Below, in pieces: positions 1 through 11,470 of a DNA stretch of 64,000 bases; the first letter of the stretch is position 1, and each line of letters opens with the position of its first letter. This stretch comes from Erinaceus europaeus (taxonomy: Eukaryota; Chordata; Mammalia; Eulipotyphla; Erinaceidae): contig NC_080171.1 in the NCBI RefSeq assembly GCF_950295315.1, positions 110,828,378 through 110,892,377 of the forward strand, in the 5' to 3' direction. Both the position numbers and the translations under genes were made by a program. Under the pieces are notes generated by a model that searched no databases, was not told the DNA's origin, and saw only the letters and a list, made by a program, of their open reading frames with translations.

Positions 1-63
1 TTACTGTATTATTAGAAGCTAGATTATTTTGTGTTTCCCACATTTGTATTTCTTTTTTTTAAA

Positions 64-345
64 AGACATTATTTATTTATTTATTCCCTTTTGTTTCCCT
101 TGTTGTTTTATTGTTGTAGTTATTATTATTGTTGTCGTTGTTGGATAGAACAGAGAGAAATGGAGAGAGGAGGGGAAGACAGAGAGGGGGAGAGAAAGAT
201 AGACAGACACCTGCAGACCTGCTTCACTGCCTGTGAAACGACTCCCCTGCAGGTGGGGAGCCGGGGACTCGAACCAGGACCCTTATTCCAGTCCCTGGGC
301 TTGGCGCCACATGTGCTTAACCTGCTGTGCTACTGCCCGACTCCC
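64..345 (-). mobile_element. SINE-A
   Basis: Minus-strand SINE-A, almost full length. The TTTATT tail lies at the left and the GGGAGTCGGGCAGTAGC head complement at the right. The core hairpin and B box are present. Confidence 0.9.
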
Positions 346-1500
346 ATCTGTATTTCTAAACCATGAAATTGAATTCTTCATCTTGTATAGACAATGCTAA
401 TACCATGCAGTATCATTAGTAATTTTCTGTTATGCAAATGAAGGTAGGAATTGAAAGAAGTGTAAATTACTTTTTTTTTCCGCAGCAAAAGTATAAATAA
501 GTTTATCCTTTTGAATTTTGCAAACATTTGAGGCATCTGCCTCCCATATTTTAGTTGCTAAACTTAGTGACTGAGCACTACAATTATAGCCAGAATGATG
601 CTGTGAACTTATCTGGAGAGTTATGTCTAAGCAGACTGATTTTTGAGATGTCTTAATTGTGGTTATTTCTTCAGTTTCACTCTTAAAGACCTTCAGTTTT
701 CTAGCTTCTGATTACTGTGTCTTTCACTGTAAACATTATAGAATTTTATGGTATTTAGGAACATTTAGTGTGCATCCTTTGTGTGTTGGCATTTGGCATA
801 GTAGTGAGTAACTGTGGAGATTAGTTTTAATTCCAATTTGGTATTCAGTATATAGGATTATTATCCTCAGCTGTTTGGGTCATGATGTTATGGTGTATAG
901 GCTTCTGTCAAACTTGAGTAACAGTATCTGCTAGGGTCAGGTCGTCTGACTTTGGAGTAATGCACAGTGCAATAGACAATCAATGTTATCTCCCATTTGT
1001 TTTTATAAGTGTTTTATATGTTAATTGAAAAATCATGAGAAGCATACAGTAAGAGAATTAGAATCCTTCCAGCTGTGATTTTAGGACTAGGTAAACGTGA
1101 CTAATGTAATGTCCTTACTGATGACTATAAGGTCACTGTGTTAATATCATCTAAGTACCACTTGGTATGTGTTTGGGGGGGGCGCTTGCTGGGGAGTTGC
1201 AGAGCAGCTTGGGGAGCTTTAGGGTCTCCAATTATTTGAATCTTTGAGGCATGACTATGATACTGTGAGAGCAGAATACGATTTTAAGTGTCAGTGATCA
1301 TCAGCTTGGCTTTCTGTTAGTAATTACTGGCAGAATTCGTTTTGTCAACTCTTGCAGCCCATTTATTTTGCTTCTCAGCAGTGCTAATTTTCCTTTCTAA
1401 AAGCTTTTATTGATCTATTTACTTACTCATTCATTTTAGGAGCATATTCTTACATCTGCAAATATTTGTATACAAACTAGAACAATTATATTCCTTTTTC
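346..1500. other. AUH intron, no recognised feature
   Basis: AT-rich single-copy-looking sequence. I see no exon, RNA gene or recent repeat. The short G-run at 1176-1183 is unremarkable. Confidence 0.6.
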
Positions 1501-1690
1501 TTCTTTTGAACATCTTACTGGGGGAAGTAATGGTTTACAGATAGATGTTGACCCCTGGTAACAAGCTCTCACCTCCCTGTTGGAACTCATTCCTTCATTC
1601 CTCTTTTTAATCCCTTTCCTCACCACCCACTCCCATCCACCCCCGTTCCCCCCCCCCCCCTTTCCTTTCTGTTCCTACAAAGGTTTCTCT
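1500..1690 (-). repeat. Diverged L1-type fragment
   Basis: It shares the GTAATGGTTTACAG...GTTGA segment and a following C-rich run with 5820-5985, so both belong to one old repeat, probably L1 3' debris. It contains a C12 run near 1650. Confidence 0.4.
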
Positions 1691-2104
1691 CATATCTGTA
1701 ATCCAGTAGTGTTTTGTTTGGTTCTAAAAGTTGAAAACTTAGAAAATGGTCTTCTTGGGCTTTGTTTGTATGTTTGTTTTGTCATTGTTAGGGCTTTACC
1801 CCCTCGAGGCTGACTTTTTCTGATAGAGACAGAAAGAACATGGGAAAGACACTACAGCACTGAAACTTCTTCCAGTTTTTTTGAGGATGGCTTCTTCTCA
1901 TTATTTTTTGAGTATCATTTTTATATTAATAAAGCAGCACATAATTTCATAACATATTTGTTAAAATTAATCAGGCTTTAAAATATGCTGTGATTAGCTG
2001 GTAGTTTTTCAGGGACTTCTGTGATGTGTCAAGCTCTTTCTCTAGTTTCATAACGTGTCACTTTCAATAGTTCTGTAAGGGTTCGCGAAGATCTTTTTTA
2101 AAAA

Positions 2105-2380
2105 ATGTTTTTTTAAAATTTATTCCCTTTTGTTGCCCTTGTTTTCTTGTTTTATTTATTATTACTGATGTCATTGTTGTTGGAAAGGACAAAGAGAAAT
2201 GGAGAGAGGAGGGGAAGACAGAGAGGGGGAAAGAAAGACAGACACCTGCAGACCTGCTTCACCACCTGTGAAGCGACTCTCCTGCAGGTGGGGAGTCAGG
2301 GGCTCGAACCGGGATCCTTACGTCGGTCCTTGCGCCCTGTGCCACCTGCGCTTAACCCGCTGTGGCACCGCCTGACTCCC
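2105..2380 (-). mobile_element. SINE-A
   Basis: Minus-strand SINE-A with the full head complement (CTTAACCCGCTGTGGCACCGCCTGACTCCC). It is directly abutted by a SINE-B. Confidence 0.9.
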
Positions 2381-2385
2381 CAAAA

Positions 2386-2563
2386 AAGTTTTTATTATCT
2401 TTATTTATTGCATAGACAGCCAGAAATTGAGAGAGAAAGGGGTGACAGGGAGAGAGACAGACACCTGCAACACTGCTTCACCACTTGCAAAGCTTTCCCC
2501 CCTCAGGTGGGGGCTGGGGGCTCTAACCTGGGTCCTTGCACATTGTAACATGTGCTCAACCCC
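2386..2563 (-). mobile_element. SINE-B, truncated head
   Basis: Minus-strand SINE-B body from a TTATCTTTATTTATTG tail complement to ACATGTGCTCAACC. The last part of the tRNA head is missing. Confidence 0.8.
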
Positions 2564-2764
2564 TCATTTGTATATTTGTATATTTATATATATATTTATG
2601 CATCTATATAATGAAATTCTTTATTTTTTGGTGTATTTTGTATGTTTTATACTTTAAAAAACTAAAATTCAGTCTGACATGTAAATTTAATGTGATTACC
2701 ATTTCAACATTTAATTGAGAATAACATTTAAATGAGAAGTCAAAAATTACTCATCCAACCCTTT

Positions 2765-2900
2765 TTTTATTATTATTTAATAATGATTGACAGGACTAAT
2801 GGATAAGAGGGGCACAATTCCCCATAGTCTCCACCTGCAGAGGGAAAGCCAGAATTCCATACCCCTCAATTCCAACTTCTAATAAGATGAGGGCTCACTT
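2765..2900 (-). mobile_element. L1 3'-end fragment (GGATAAGAGGGG type)
   Basis: It shares GATAAGAGGGG(T/C)ACAATTCC and the following block with copies at 12095, 18275, 19136, 26130, 58485 and 63925. The A-rich end lies at the left, which indicates minus orientation. Confidence 0.6.
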
Positions 2901-3034
2901 TTAAGGTGTGATTAGCTGTTTTTCTAGCTTATCAGAAAAAAGATGTCGAAAAAATAAACCTAAGTCAGAAGCCAAACAGACTAGCAGGGTCTGGGAGAAC
3001 GGCCTGAGGAGGATTCTATTTATAAGAGATCATA

Positions 3035-3113
3035 GCCCACAGACATAGTTCACTGGTAAAGTGGATATTTTGTACATGGGGGGCCCTGGGTTTGATTCCC
3101 AGAAAAAAAAAAT
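3035..3113 (+). mobile_element. Short tRNA-like SINE (SINE-G)
   Basis: A-box-like CATAGTTCACTGGTAAAG and B-box-like GGGTTTGATTCCCAG are followed by an A-run. It is a degraded tRNA-derived retroposon and does not form a clean cloverleaf. Confidence 0.5.
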
Positions 3114-3184
3114 TTAGAAGACAAGCAGATCAGGAGCTTAAAGAATCTGAGTAGGACTGTGCAGATGGACAACAAAAAGCTTTT

Positions 3185-3355
3185 TCCTTTTAAAGATTTT
3201 TAATTTATTAATGAGAAAGATAGGAGGACAGAGAAAGAACCAGACATCACTCATGCACATGTGCTGCCGGGGATAGAACTCAGGACCTCATGCTTGAGAG
3301 TCCGATGCTTTACCCACTGCGCTGTCTCCCAGGCCGCACAAAAAGCTTTTTAAGT
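3185..3355 (-). mobile_element. SINE-D
   Basis: Minus-strand copy of the family at 44680-44850. It shares TTAATTTATTAATGAGAAAGAT, GAACTCAGGACCTCATGCTTGAGAG and CCCACTGCGCTGTCTCC. Confidence 0.75.
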
Positions 3356-3474
3356 GATGAATATGCTCTGTATCAACCCAGCCATGGGTTAAACATCAGC
3401 CAAAAAATTAATTATATGCTTAAAATTGTAACTTTTTGTTGTAAGTCATAACATAATGAAAAAGATCCTTTTAT

Positions 3475-3645
3475 CGGCAGGGCTGTGGCACACCTGGTGG
3501 AGAACACATGTCACAGTGCCAAGGGATGCTGGTTCAAGTCCTTGGCCCCCACCTGCAGGGGGAAAGCTTCACCAGAGGTGAAATAGTGCTGCAGGTGTCT
3601 TTCTTTCTCTTTCTGTCTCTATTTATTTTCTTTTTATTTATTTAC
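3475..3645 (+). mobile_element. SINE-B
   Basis: The head (GCTGTGGCACACCTGGTGGAG), B box (GGTTCAAGTCC) and core are present. The tail runs into adjacent minus-strand SINE-B copies. Confidence 0.8.
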
Positions 3646-3654
3646 TAAACTCTT

Positions 3655-3876
3655 TTTTAAATCATGTATTTATTTATTGTTGCATAGAGACAGAAAGAAA
3701 TTGAGAGAGGAGGGGGAGATAGAGGAGAGATAGAGAGGGAAAGAGGCAGAGAGACAACTGCAGCCCTGCTTCATCACTCATGAAGCTTTCTCCCTGTAGG
3801 TGGGGACCAGGGGCTTGAACCTGGGTCCTTGTGCACTGTAATGTGAATGCTCGTTAGCCAGGTGTACCACCTGGCT
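3655..3876 (-). mobile_element. SINE-B
   Basis: Minus-strand SINE-B from a TTATTTATTGTTGCATAG tail complement to GTGTACCACCTGGC. It is followed directly by a second minus-strand copy. Confidence 0.8.
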
Positions 3877-4073
3877 TCTTTATTTATTTATTATTGGATA
3901 GATCCAGAAATTGAGGAGGGGGAAATAGAGAGGGAAAGAAACATAGAGACACCTGCAGCCCTGCTTCACCACTCGTGAAGCTTTTTCCCTGCAGGTGGGG
4001 TCTAGGGGCTTGAATCTGGGTCCTTTCGCACTATAATGTGTATGTTTTACACTGTGCACCACCACCTGGTCCC
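3877..4073 (-). mobile_element. SINE-B
   Basis: Second SINE-B in tandem with the previous one, with TTATTATTGGATAG at the left and CACCACCTGGTCCC at the right. Confidence 0.85.
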
Positions 4074-4139
4074 TTCTATTTCTATTTCTATTTCTATTTC
4101 TATTTCTATTTCTATTTCTATTTCTATTTCTATTTCTAT
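4074..4139. repeat. (TTTCTA)n microsatellite
   Basis: Eleven nearly perfect hexamer units sit in the pyrimidine-rich tail region of the SINE cluster. Confidence 0.95.
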
Positions 4140-4207
4140 GTTCCCTTTTGATCTCTGTCTATATGCAATACTCAGAATAAAATAAAATAATGAGTTTTTA
4201 GATGTTT

Positions 4208-4476
4208 TATTGCCACTGGGCTTGGTGGGTTGTCGCTGGGGCTTGGTGCCAGGACTATGAATCTACCCCTCCTGGCTGCTCCCCCCTGCCCCCACTTTTT
4301 TTCTTTCTATTTTATTTGATATGATAGAAATTGAGAGGAGAGATAGAGAGGGAGAGAGAAAGACACCTGCAGAGCTGCGTTACTGCTCATGATGCGTCCC
4401 CCCTGCAGATGGGGTATGGTTGCTTGCATATGGTAGTATGTGCCCTCAATCATGTGGACCACTGCCCAGCCCCCCT
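4208..4476 (-). mobile_element. SINE-C
   Basis: Minus-strand copy with the 3' extension complement (TGCCACTGGGCTTGGTG...CTCCTGGC) and the head complement GACCACTGCCCAGCCCCC. Confidence 0.8.
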
Positions 4477-5814
4477 CCCCACAATAATTTTAATTTGAAA
4501 AAAGAAAAAATGTACAAGCAAAAAATCCCAAACTCAATAGCGATTTGTGGGTCCCTATACTCTTTCTGTAAGACACAAGCTAAAATAGCTAAATAAAGAC
4601 TTTTTAGAATATACAAGGGAGACAGCACAATTCAGGTCTGTCTTATCTATAATCTGAATAGCTATTACCCTACAAGGAGCTTTGACCGTCAAAGTGATAA
4701 TTTCTTAGTAGTCAAACGAAATATGTGTAAATCGAGAATCCAAAAGTGGTGTTTTAATCTACAAAAAAAAAAAAAAAGCATACAATGGGGATTCCAAGCT
4801 GCAGTCTGCCTAGAATTGAGGATGGTATCTGAAAATATGTGTATGTATAGGAAACATCTGTAACCTTGACTGTTACTATGATGGTTTTGCTTCTATATAG
4901 ATATTGTTGTGTTAGTAACAGGATTCATTTGTCTATAACCAGAGTGACATTTTTATGTGTAAGTACATAAAATTTTACACAGATACAGTTAAGAAACCCC
5001 TCCCTTCCTGGAAGGCAGGAAAAAAAAGTGTTCCAACTACATCACAACTACATCCACAGATACTCTGTATAATGTATCTGAGTTTAAGATTCTGGAACAA
5101 TATTGAACAGATCATTTCATCACTCAACTGCTCCTATTTATCCATAACTGACTCCCATATCTGCTTGAACAATACATATAACAGTCATGAAACATGCAGA
5201 TAATTTTAGTGAACTTTAGTCAGAACACAATTTGCTAGAATCCAAAAGCAGAAGCAAAACCACCTTTACTTAAAAAAAAAAAAGAACATGCTAGTATAAT
5301 TCAGTGAAACACTCAATTTAGAGTTCTAGATACAGGAATCAATTACCAAGAATTGTTTATAATCTATTATAGGAATTTCAAAAGAAAAGACCTGTCTTGA
5401 TAACAGCTCATAAAATTACATTTCAGTGTGGTGAAAACAACACCGATCACTTTGTTATGTAGTGTCTGAACACTAAAAGAAGAAGGACAAGTGTGTGACT
5501 AGGATTACATATTTACATTCAATCCAGTTACTTAGCCAAAAGAACATTTTCATAATCTCACTATCAAGAATATATTGAAATTCTTACTACTAAAACTTTT
5601 TCAAACAGCCGAGTTAAACTTCAGTATAACGTTTGCATATGGTTTCTCCACTTAGATTAATGTATTGAAGTCACCCTAATTTGATTTTAGTAGTAGTATG
5701 ATTTTCACGTTATCGTTGATATTTTTATATGCTAAGTAGTCTATTGTGTAGATGTATCATAATTTGTATAGCAGCTGATGATCTTTTTGTTTTTGCTCAC
5801 TTTGTTTTTCTTGT
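4477..5814. other. AUH intron, no recognised feature
   Basis: About 1.3 kb of AT-rich sequence with two short A-runs. I see no exon, RNA gene or recent SINE. Confidence 0.6.
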
Positions 5815-5990
5815 GTTCTTTAAATGGTTTTATTTTGGGGTAATGGTTTACAGTACAATTGTTGATACATAAGTCCATTTTTGTCATTTCCCCATGATGG
5901 GTATCTGCAAAATACTACCACCCCTAATTTATGTACTTTTCTGCCATCAGACACCAGAACACCAAAGCCGCCCCCCCCCCCCCCGAACTT
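5815..5990 (-). repeat. Diverged L1-type fragment
   Basis: It starts GTTTTATTTTGGGGTAATGG and ends at a C14 run, and shares its central segment with 1500-1690. Confidence 0.4.
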
Positions 5991-5997
5991 TCTTTCT

Positions 5998-6317
5998 TTT
6001 TTTTTCCTGCCTCTGGGATTATTACTGGGGCTTGGTGAATCTATGAATCCACTGCTCCTGGAGGCCATTTTCCCATTTCCTTGTTTTCTTTGTTGTTGTT
6101 ATTTGCTGCCATTGGATAGGACAGAGAGAAATGGAGAGGACGGGAAGACAGAGAGGGAGAGAAAGACACCTGCAGACCTGCTTCACTGCTTGTGAAGTGA
6201 CGCCCCTGCAGGTGGGGAGCAAGAGACTTGAACTGGGATGGTTGCATGGGTCCTTGCGTCCCTGCCTGCGCTTCATACTATATGCACTTAGCCCGCTGCG
6301 CTACCGCTGTCGCCCCC
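5998..6317 (-). mobile_element. SINE-C
   Basis: Minus-strand copy with a full 3' extension complement (GGATTATTACTGGGGCTTGGTG...CACTGCTCCTGGAGGCC). The right end is the head complement GCGCTACCGCTGTCGCCCCC. Confidence 0.85.
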
Positions 6318-6369
6318 CGCCCCCTTCCAGCTTGAACTCTTCTTTGGTTTCTTTCCCCAAAGTCCTTTG

Positions 6370-6870
6370 CTTTGGTGCAGTTATATACTGTTTCTGTGAG
6401 AAATTACATACAGATTTTTTTTTTCTTTTGTGAACAGGCTTTTATTCTCTTGGGTAAATACCAGTGTGTTTTGTTTTTATTAAAAAACAAACAAACAAAA
6501 ACTGCCAACCATTCTCTAGAGTGTCTGTGCTATTTGATTTTCCCATCAGTTGAGGGGAGAGGTCCTGATGGTTCACATCTTCACAGCATTTGTTACTGGC
6601 AGTTAAAAAAAAAAAGAACAAAAACAACTCAGATCTCCTAATGGGTATGTGTAATCGTTATATATATGACTGTGGTTTTGTTTATATTTTTCTGATGATT
6701 AATGAGGTTGTGCATCATTTCTGGTGCTTTTTTTGTTTTGTCATCTGTATATCTTTTTTTTTCCCCTGTCTGTGAAATGCTTTTTGTTTAGCTCTTTTTT
6801 TACATTTTTTTTTACTGAATTATAGAATTCTTTATATTTTCTTTATACAAGTCTTGCAATGATTTTCTTT
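6370..6870 (-). mobile_element. Old L1, 3' region
   Basis: Diverged but recognisable L1 landmarks read on the complement: TTGGGTAAATACCAG, ATTTTCCCATCAG, TCACATCTTCACAGCATTTG and TATAGAATTCTTTATATTTT. It is probably the same insertion as 7693-9700. Confidence 0.65.
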
Positions 6871-7204
6871 TCCTTTATTTATCTATTTATTTGTTTTTCT
6901 GGAATCTTCATGCTGGAGTTTCCTGAGTAGTAGAATGATATTTATGTGCTAATGACTTAATTTGAGGAAGAGGCCCTTTGTGATGGACTTGGTTGCCAGA
7001 TTAATTTACCAGAATTAGAGCTTTAGAACTCTTTGCTCCACTCTCTCAACCTCTAGAGCAGAGAAAGACTGGACTAGAAATTAAGTTCAAATCTGTAATG
7101 GCCAATGATTTAACCAGGTGTGCTTTTATACTGAAAACCACATAAAACATATCAGCAATGGGGTCTGGGGAGTTCCAAGGTTTGAAACATTGAATTATTA
7201 GCCT

Positions 7205-7677
7205 TGGGAGACAATATAATGGTAATGCAAAAACCTTTTCAAGTGGTGTTCGGTGATAGCCCAGTGGGTTAAGTGCACATGGCGTAAAGTGCAAGGACCA
7301 GTATCAGGATCCAGGTTCAAGCCCCTGGCTCCCCACCTGCAGGGGAGTCACTTCACAGGCGGTGAAGCAAGTCTGCAGGTGTCTTTCTCTACCCCTCTCT
7401 GTCTTCCCCTCCTCTCTCTATTTGTCTTTGTCCTATCCAACAACAATGACATCAATAATAACTACAACAATAAAGCAACAAGGGCAACAAATGGGAATAA
7501 ATAAATATTAAAAAAAAAAACCTTTTCAAACCTCAGGCTCTGAGGTCCCAGGTTTAATCCTCAGCACCACCATAAGCCAGAACTGAGCAGTGTTCTGGTC
7601 TCTCTCTCCCTCTTGCCATCTTTCCCTCTGTCCACTCTTTCTCATTAAAATAAAATAAATAAAAATATTTTTAAAAA
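7205..7677 (+). mobile_element. SINE-E interrupted by SINE-A
   Basis: The head GACAATATAATGGTAATGC (7210-7228) and body CTCTGAGGTCCCAGGTTTAATCC...AGCAGTGTTCTG (7535-7677) belong to one SINE-E. Its target duplication is GAAACATTGAATTAT (7184-7198, 7678-7692). Confidence 0.8.
7243..7515 (+). mobile_element. SINE-A nested in SINE-E
   Basis: SINE-A inserted into the SINE-E. The 14-bp target duplication AAAAACCTTTTCAA lies at 7229-7242 and 7516-7529. Confidence 0.9.
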
Positions 7678-7829
7678 GAAACATTGAATTATCTTCGGTT
7701 CTTTAAAAAAATTATTTGATCGTAAGTGTGTTATATCTGGGCTGTCTATGACACCCACTGTCTTAGACATAGCTGGTGAAACTTGTGCCTAAGTATTTTA
7801 TCTTTTTTGATGCTTCCTTAACTATTTTG

Positions 7830-7925
7830 TTTATTTTACCAGAGCACTGTTCAGCTCTGGCTTACGGTTGTGCAGGGGGGATTGAACCTGGGACTTTGGA
7901 GCCTCAGGAATGAGAGTATTTTATC
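7830..7925 (-). mobile_element. SINE-E
   Basis: Minus-strand body: ACCAGAGCACTGTTCAGCTCTGGCTTA...GGATTGAACCTGGGACTTTGGAGCCTCAG. AGTATTTTATCTTTTTTGATGC recurs on both sides and is a likely long target duplication. Confidence 0.75.
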
Positions 7926-8459
7926 TTTTTTTGATGCTACCGTACGTGGCATTTCAAAATTTATACTTCCAAGTTCGAAGCTATCATATGCTTATACAAT
8001 TAAACTTCACACAGTGACTTTGTATCTCACAACTTTGTTAAATCTGCATCTTATTTAATTCTAGGAATCTTATTTTATTTTTCTTCTTTTTCTTTTGTAG
8101 AAAACTTGGGATTTTCCACATAGTCAGGTCATCTAAGAATAAAAACGGTTTTGCTTCTTCTTTTCCAGTATGCTGGTCTTGAATCTGGTGTATCAGTTAG
8201 GGCCTCAGTACAGTGTTGAGTGAAAAAGGTAGTGAGAGTGTGCACCCTTGCCTTTTCTGATGCTTTTACCATTCTGTGTAATGTTAACTGTAGTTCTCTA
8301 TTATTATTGTTTTTAGTAGATGTCCATTAGCAGGGTGAAATAGTTTGTTTCCAGTTTGAGTTTTGAAAACATGACTAAGTGCTGACATTTGTTAATTTTT
8401 TTATCTAGTTTTTCATTTTCAGTTTCTTAACATGAATTATGACTTAATTTCTTTTTTAA

Positions 8460-8662
8460 ATTTTTATTTATTTATTATTGGATAGAGACAGAGAGAGATG
8501 GAGGGGGAAGAGAGATAGAGAGGGAGAGAGACAGAGAGACACTTGCCACCCTGCTTCACCAATTGTGAAGCCTCCCCCCCACAAGTGGATACCAGGGGCT
8601 TGAACCCTGGTCCTTGCACACTGGAGTGTGTGTACTTAGCCAGGTGTGCCACCATCTGGCCC
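8460..8662 (-). mobile_element. SINE-B
   Basis: Minus-strand SINE-B, near full length, from a TTTATTTATTATTGGATAG tail to GTGCCACCATCTGGCCC. It is inserted in old L1. Confidence 0.85.
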
Positions 8663-9227
8663 ATTATGAGTTGATTTCTAAATATTAAATAACCATAGAT
8701 TCCTAGGATAAAGCCTTAGTCATGATATATATATTATAATTTTTATGTACTGCCAGATTTTATCTGTTAAAATATCATTGAGGAATTTGCAATTATGCTT
8801 GTAAAGGAAAATTGCTTACCTTTCTTTGGTGGCAGGATAGTACTAGTCTCAAAATGAACTGGAAAGTATTTTCCTTTTGATTCTTATATTTTGCTGGAAG
8901 AGCTCATATTATCTAATTAGATGTTTGGTAAAAATCATTAAACTTTTAAACTATGAATTGAATCTCTGGTAGAGGTAGCTAGCTATTTCTGAGTTTTGAT
9001 AAATTGTGCCATTTACATTTTCAAATTTATTGTCATGTAATTGGTCATGATATTCCATTATAGCTACTGAATCTATAGTGATGTTGCCGCCTTCATTTAA
9101 AAAAATACTCTGTTTATCTAAATTTTCAAAGGTATTGGCATATGGTTGGTCATAATAATCTTTTATAAGTTCAATATCTGCTGAATCTATGGTGATTATG
9201 GTTTTTCTTTAATGAAAAACAATAATT

Positions 9228-9358
9228 AGACTTCTGTGAGGGAGAGATCAAAGGGGAGAGTGAAGCAGAGCCTCGCTTTCTCCTGTGTGGCTCCTGGTAT
9301 TGAATTTAGTGTCTCCTGCACGTATACTCTCTACCACTGAGCTACCTTCCTGGTAGCT
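9228..9358 (-). mobile_element. tRNA-like SINE (SINE-G)
   Basis: The complement begins GGAAGGTAGCTCAGTGGTAG, with an A-box-like head, and B-box-like sequence follows (AAATTCAATACCAGG). The body is short and purine-rich. Confidence 0.55.
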
Positions 9359-9589
9359 CTTTCTTTCATTATTGATATTGATAATCTGTGTCATTTTCCT
9401 TAAAAAGTTCTAGCAGAAACTCATTATTTTTCTCTATCCTTTCCAAAAATAGGCATTGAGTTTTGCTAAATTCTTTTTCTTTTTTGCTTTCTACTTCATT
9501 GTTTTCATTCTATTTTACTTTTTTTTTTTCTGCTTGCTTTGGGTTTAATCCACTCTAGCTTTTTAGGTGTAGATAATTGGCTTCAGGCA

Positions 9590-9655
9590 TATGTGTGTGT
9601 GTGTGTGTATATTGTGTGTGTATATATATATACATATATACATATATATATATTC
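9590..9655. repeat. (GT)n(TA)n microsatellite
   Basis: Alternating TG repeats give way to TATATATACATATATACA repeats. Confidence 0.9.
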
Positions 9656-9722
9656 TTTTGATATTGTACTTTAGTTTTCTCTTTTGAGTGTGCCAGAGAT
9701 GCCATTAAAAATGACTCAGTGC

Positions 9723-10064
9723 GGGGGTCGGGCAGTGGCGCAGCGGGTTAAGTGCATGTGGTGCAAAGCGCAGGGACCGGCGTAAGGATCCCGGTTCGAG
9801 CCCCCGGCTCCCCACCTGCAGGGAGTCGCTTCACAGGCGGTGAAGCAGGTCTGCAGGTGTCTTTCTCTCCCCTTCTTTGTCTTCCCCTCCTCTCTCCATT
9901 TCTCTCTGTCCTATCCAACAACGAATTGCGTCAACAAGGGCAATAATAATAGCCACAACGAAGCTACAACAAAGGCAACAAAAGGGGGGAAAAATGGCCT
10001 CCAGGAGCGGTGGATTCATGGTGCAGGCACCGAGCCCAGCAATAACCCTGGAGGAGGAAAAAAA
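9723..10064 (+). mobile_element. SINE-A, full length with 3' extension; well preserved
   Basis: It has an intact A box (TGGCGCAGCGGG) and B box (GGTTCGAGCCC). Core hairpin arms lie at 9814-9821/9851-9858 and 9828-9834/9840-9846. The extension GAGCGGTGGATTCATGGTGC ends in an A-run. The 16-bp duplication AAAAATGACTCAGTGC (9707-9722, 10065-10080) is perfect, so insertion was recent. Confidence 0.95.
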
Positions 10065-10171
10065 AAAAATGACTCAGTGCTTAGCCAACTCATTTCTGAT
10101 TCTATCTTCACATCTGAAAAGATAAAACTTAAATAGTATGTTATGCTTGGTAGAAATTAATGTGCTTTAAA

Positions 10172-10376
10172 AATATTATCTTTATTTATTTATTAGAGAC
10201 AGCCAGAAATTGAGAGGAAGGGGACATAGAGAGGGAGAGAAACAGAGAGATATCTGCAGCCCTGCTTCACCACACATGAAGCTTCCTCCTTGAAGGCGTG
10301 GACCAGGAGCTGGAATCCTGGTCCTTGCACATTGTAACATGTGCACTCAACCAGGTGCACCACCACCTGGCCCCAC
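10172..10376 (-). mobile_element. SINE-B
   Basis: Full-length minus copy. The 17-bp duplication AATTAATGTGCTTTAAA lies at 10155-10171 and 10377-10393. Confidence 0.9.
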
Positions 10377-10393
10377 AATTAATGTGCTTTAAA

Positions 10394-11060
10394 GAAATAG
10401 AAAATATATGTTAGTAATGACCTGACCTCTCCACTGCAGCATCTTTACCTGAGCAGCCAGAGTGAACTTTGAAACAAAAAACAAACCAAAACAACCCAAT
10501 GTACTTCATTCTTCAGCTTTTAATAGACCCCAGAACTAGAATGGACCATGATATAGTTCACTCTGAATTTGAGTCATGGTACCACATGGGAACACTATCA
10601 ATATCATTGGGAGGAGGGGGGAGTTCCATGACTGTTCTCCACAAAGGTTGAACCAATTTACCTTCCAGAATAGTGGGGTGGTGCTATTGTGTCTCTCTAG
10701 AACAAAAATTATCTGATTATGGGAATGGTATCTTACTCCTTGGAACCTTTGAATATGCAGTCATACATGAGATAAAGACGGGCACAGATATCTGTAACTG
10801 ATACATACCCAAGAGTCTATCTAAGAGGGAGGCAGAGTGATTAAAAACTGAGGAGCTAAGATGATGGGAAGAAGTGGATGATGGCCTGTAAGTTCCGATA
10901 TGTGGAAGCTTCTAGAAGTTGGGAAAGACAATGAAACTTATTCTCTAATGCCTCCAAAATGAAGCCCTGTCAATACCACCATATACTTTTACCTTAGAAC
11001 TGTAGCCTCATTTACTTAGTTTGTAGTTACTTGTACAACAGCAATTGTAAACTGACAGGA
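10394..11060. other. AUH intron, no recognised feature
   Basis: No exon or clear repeat. A G-rich stretch at 10609-10622 is short. Confidence 0.5.
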
Positions 11061-11214
11061 ACTGGATGAGATGTCAACACCAGGGCTTTTTTTTACCTCA
11101 CCTCTGTTCTGTCTCCCACCTCTTTCACTCTTGTTCATTCTTTTCTGTCCTGCTGTCTGTGTTTTCTGTTGGAGAAAATTTGTTCTCTTGTCAGACTCGT
11201 TAGTCACTACACCT

Positions 11215-11470
11215 TTTGCTTGTGAAGGTCTCTGCTCAGATGTCATCTCCTAAGAGCCGTTGTCCCCTCATCATTTTAGCCAAAGTACTGCTCCCCACTC
11301 CCAGACACATTTTCTTATTTAAGCTTTACCTTTGTACTTTTTAGTTCCTAAATTTATCTTGTATGTATTTGTTATCAGTATTCTTCTCCTGTAGATAAGC
11401 TCACTCTCTAGAGTTAGGGCAAGGACACAGATCAGAACTATTCCAGGTCTGTCAGAACTTAATTTTGTGA
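11215..11470 (+). mobile_element. L2 LINE fragment
   Basis: CTGCTCAGATGTCATCTCCTAAGAG, CCCCTCATCATTTTAGCC and the following acidic tail region resemble the L2 3' end as remembered. It is ancient and diverged. Confidence 0.55.

Larger units (their letters stand above)
7693..9700 (-). mobile_element. Old L1 ORF2 debris with SINE insertions
   Basis: Complement reading matches the L1 ORF2 region in many short blocks, for example ACATAGTCAGGTCATCTAAGAAT, CTTCTTTTCCAGTATGCTGG, GAGTGTGCACCCTTG and TATTGGCATATGGTTGGTCATAATA. All frames are heavily stopped. It is interrupted by SINEs at 7830, 8460 and 9228. Confidence 0.65.

Noticed and set aside
4074..4139. CRISPR-like regular repeats
   Set aside because: This is a simple hexanucleotide microsatellite without spacers, in a mammalian intron.
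9723..10064. SINE heads as real tRNA genes
   Set aside because: A and B boxes are present, but the heads do not fold into a standard cloverleaf with an anticodon stem, and they are joined to SINE bodies flanked by target duplications.
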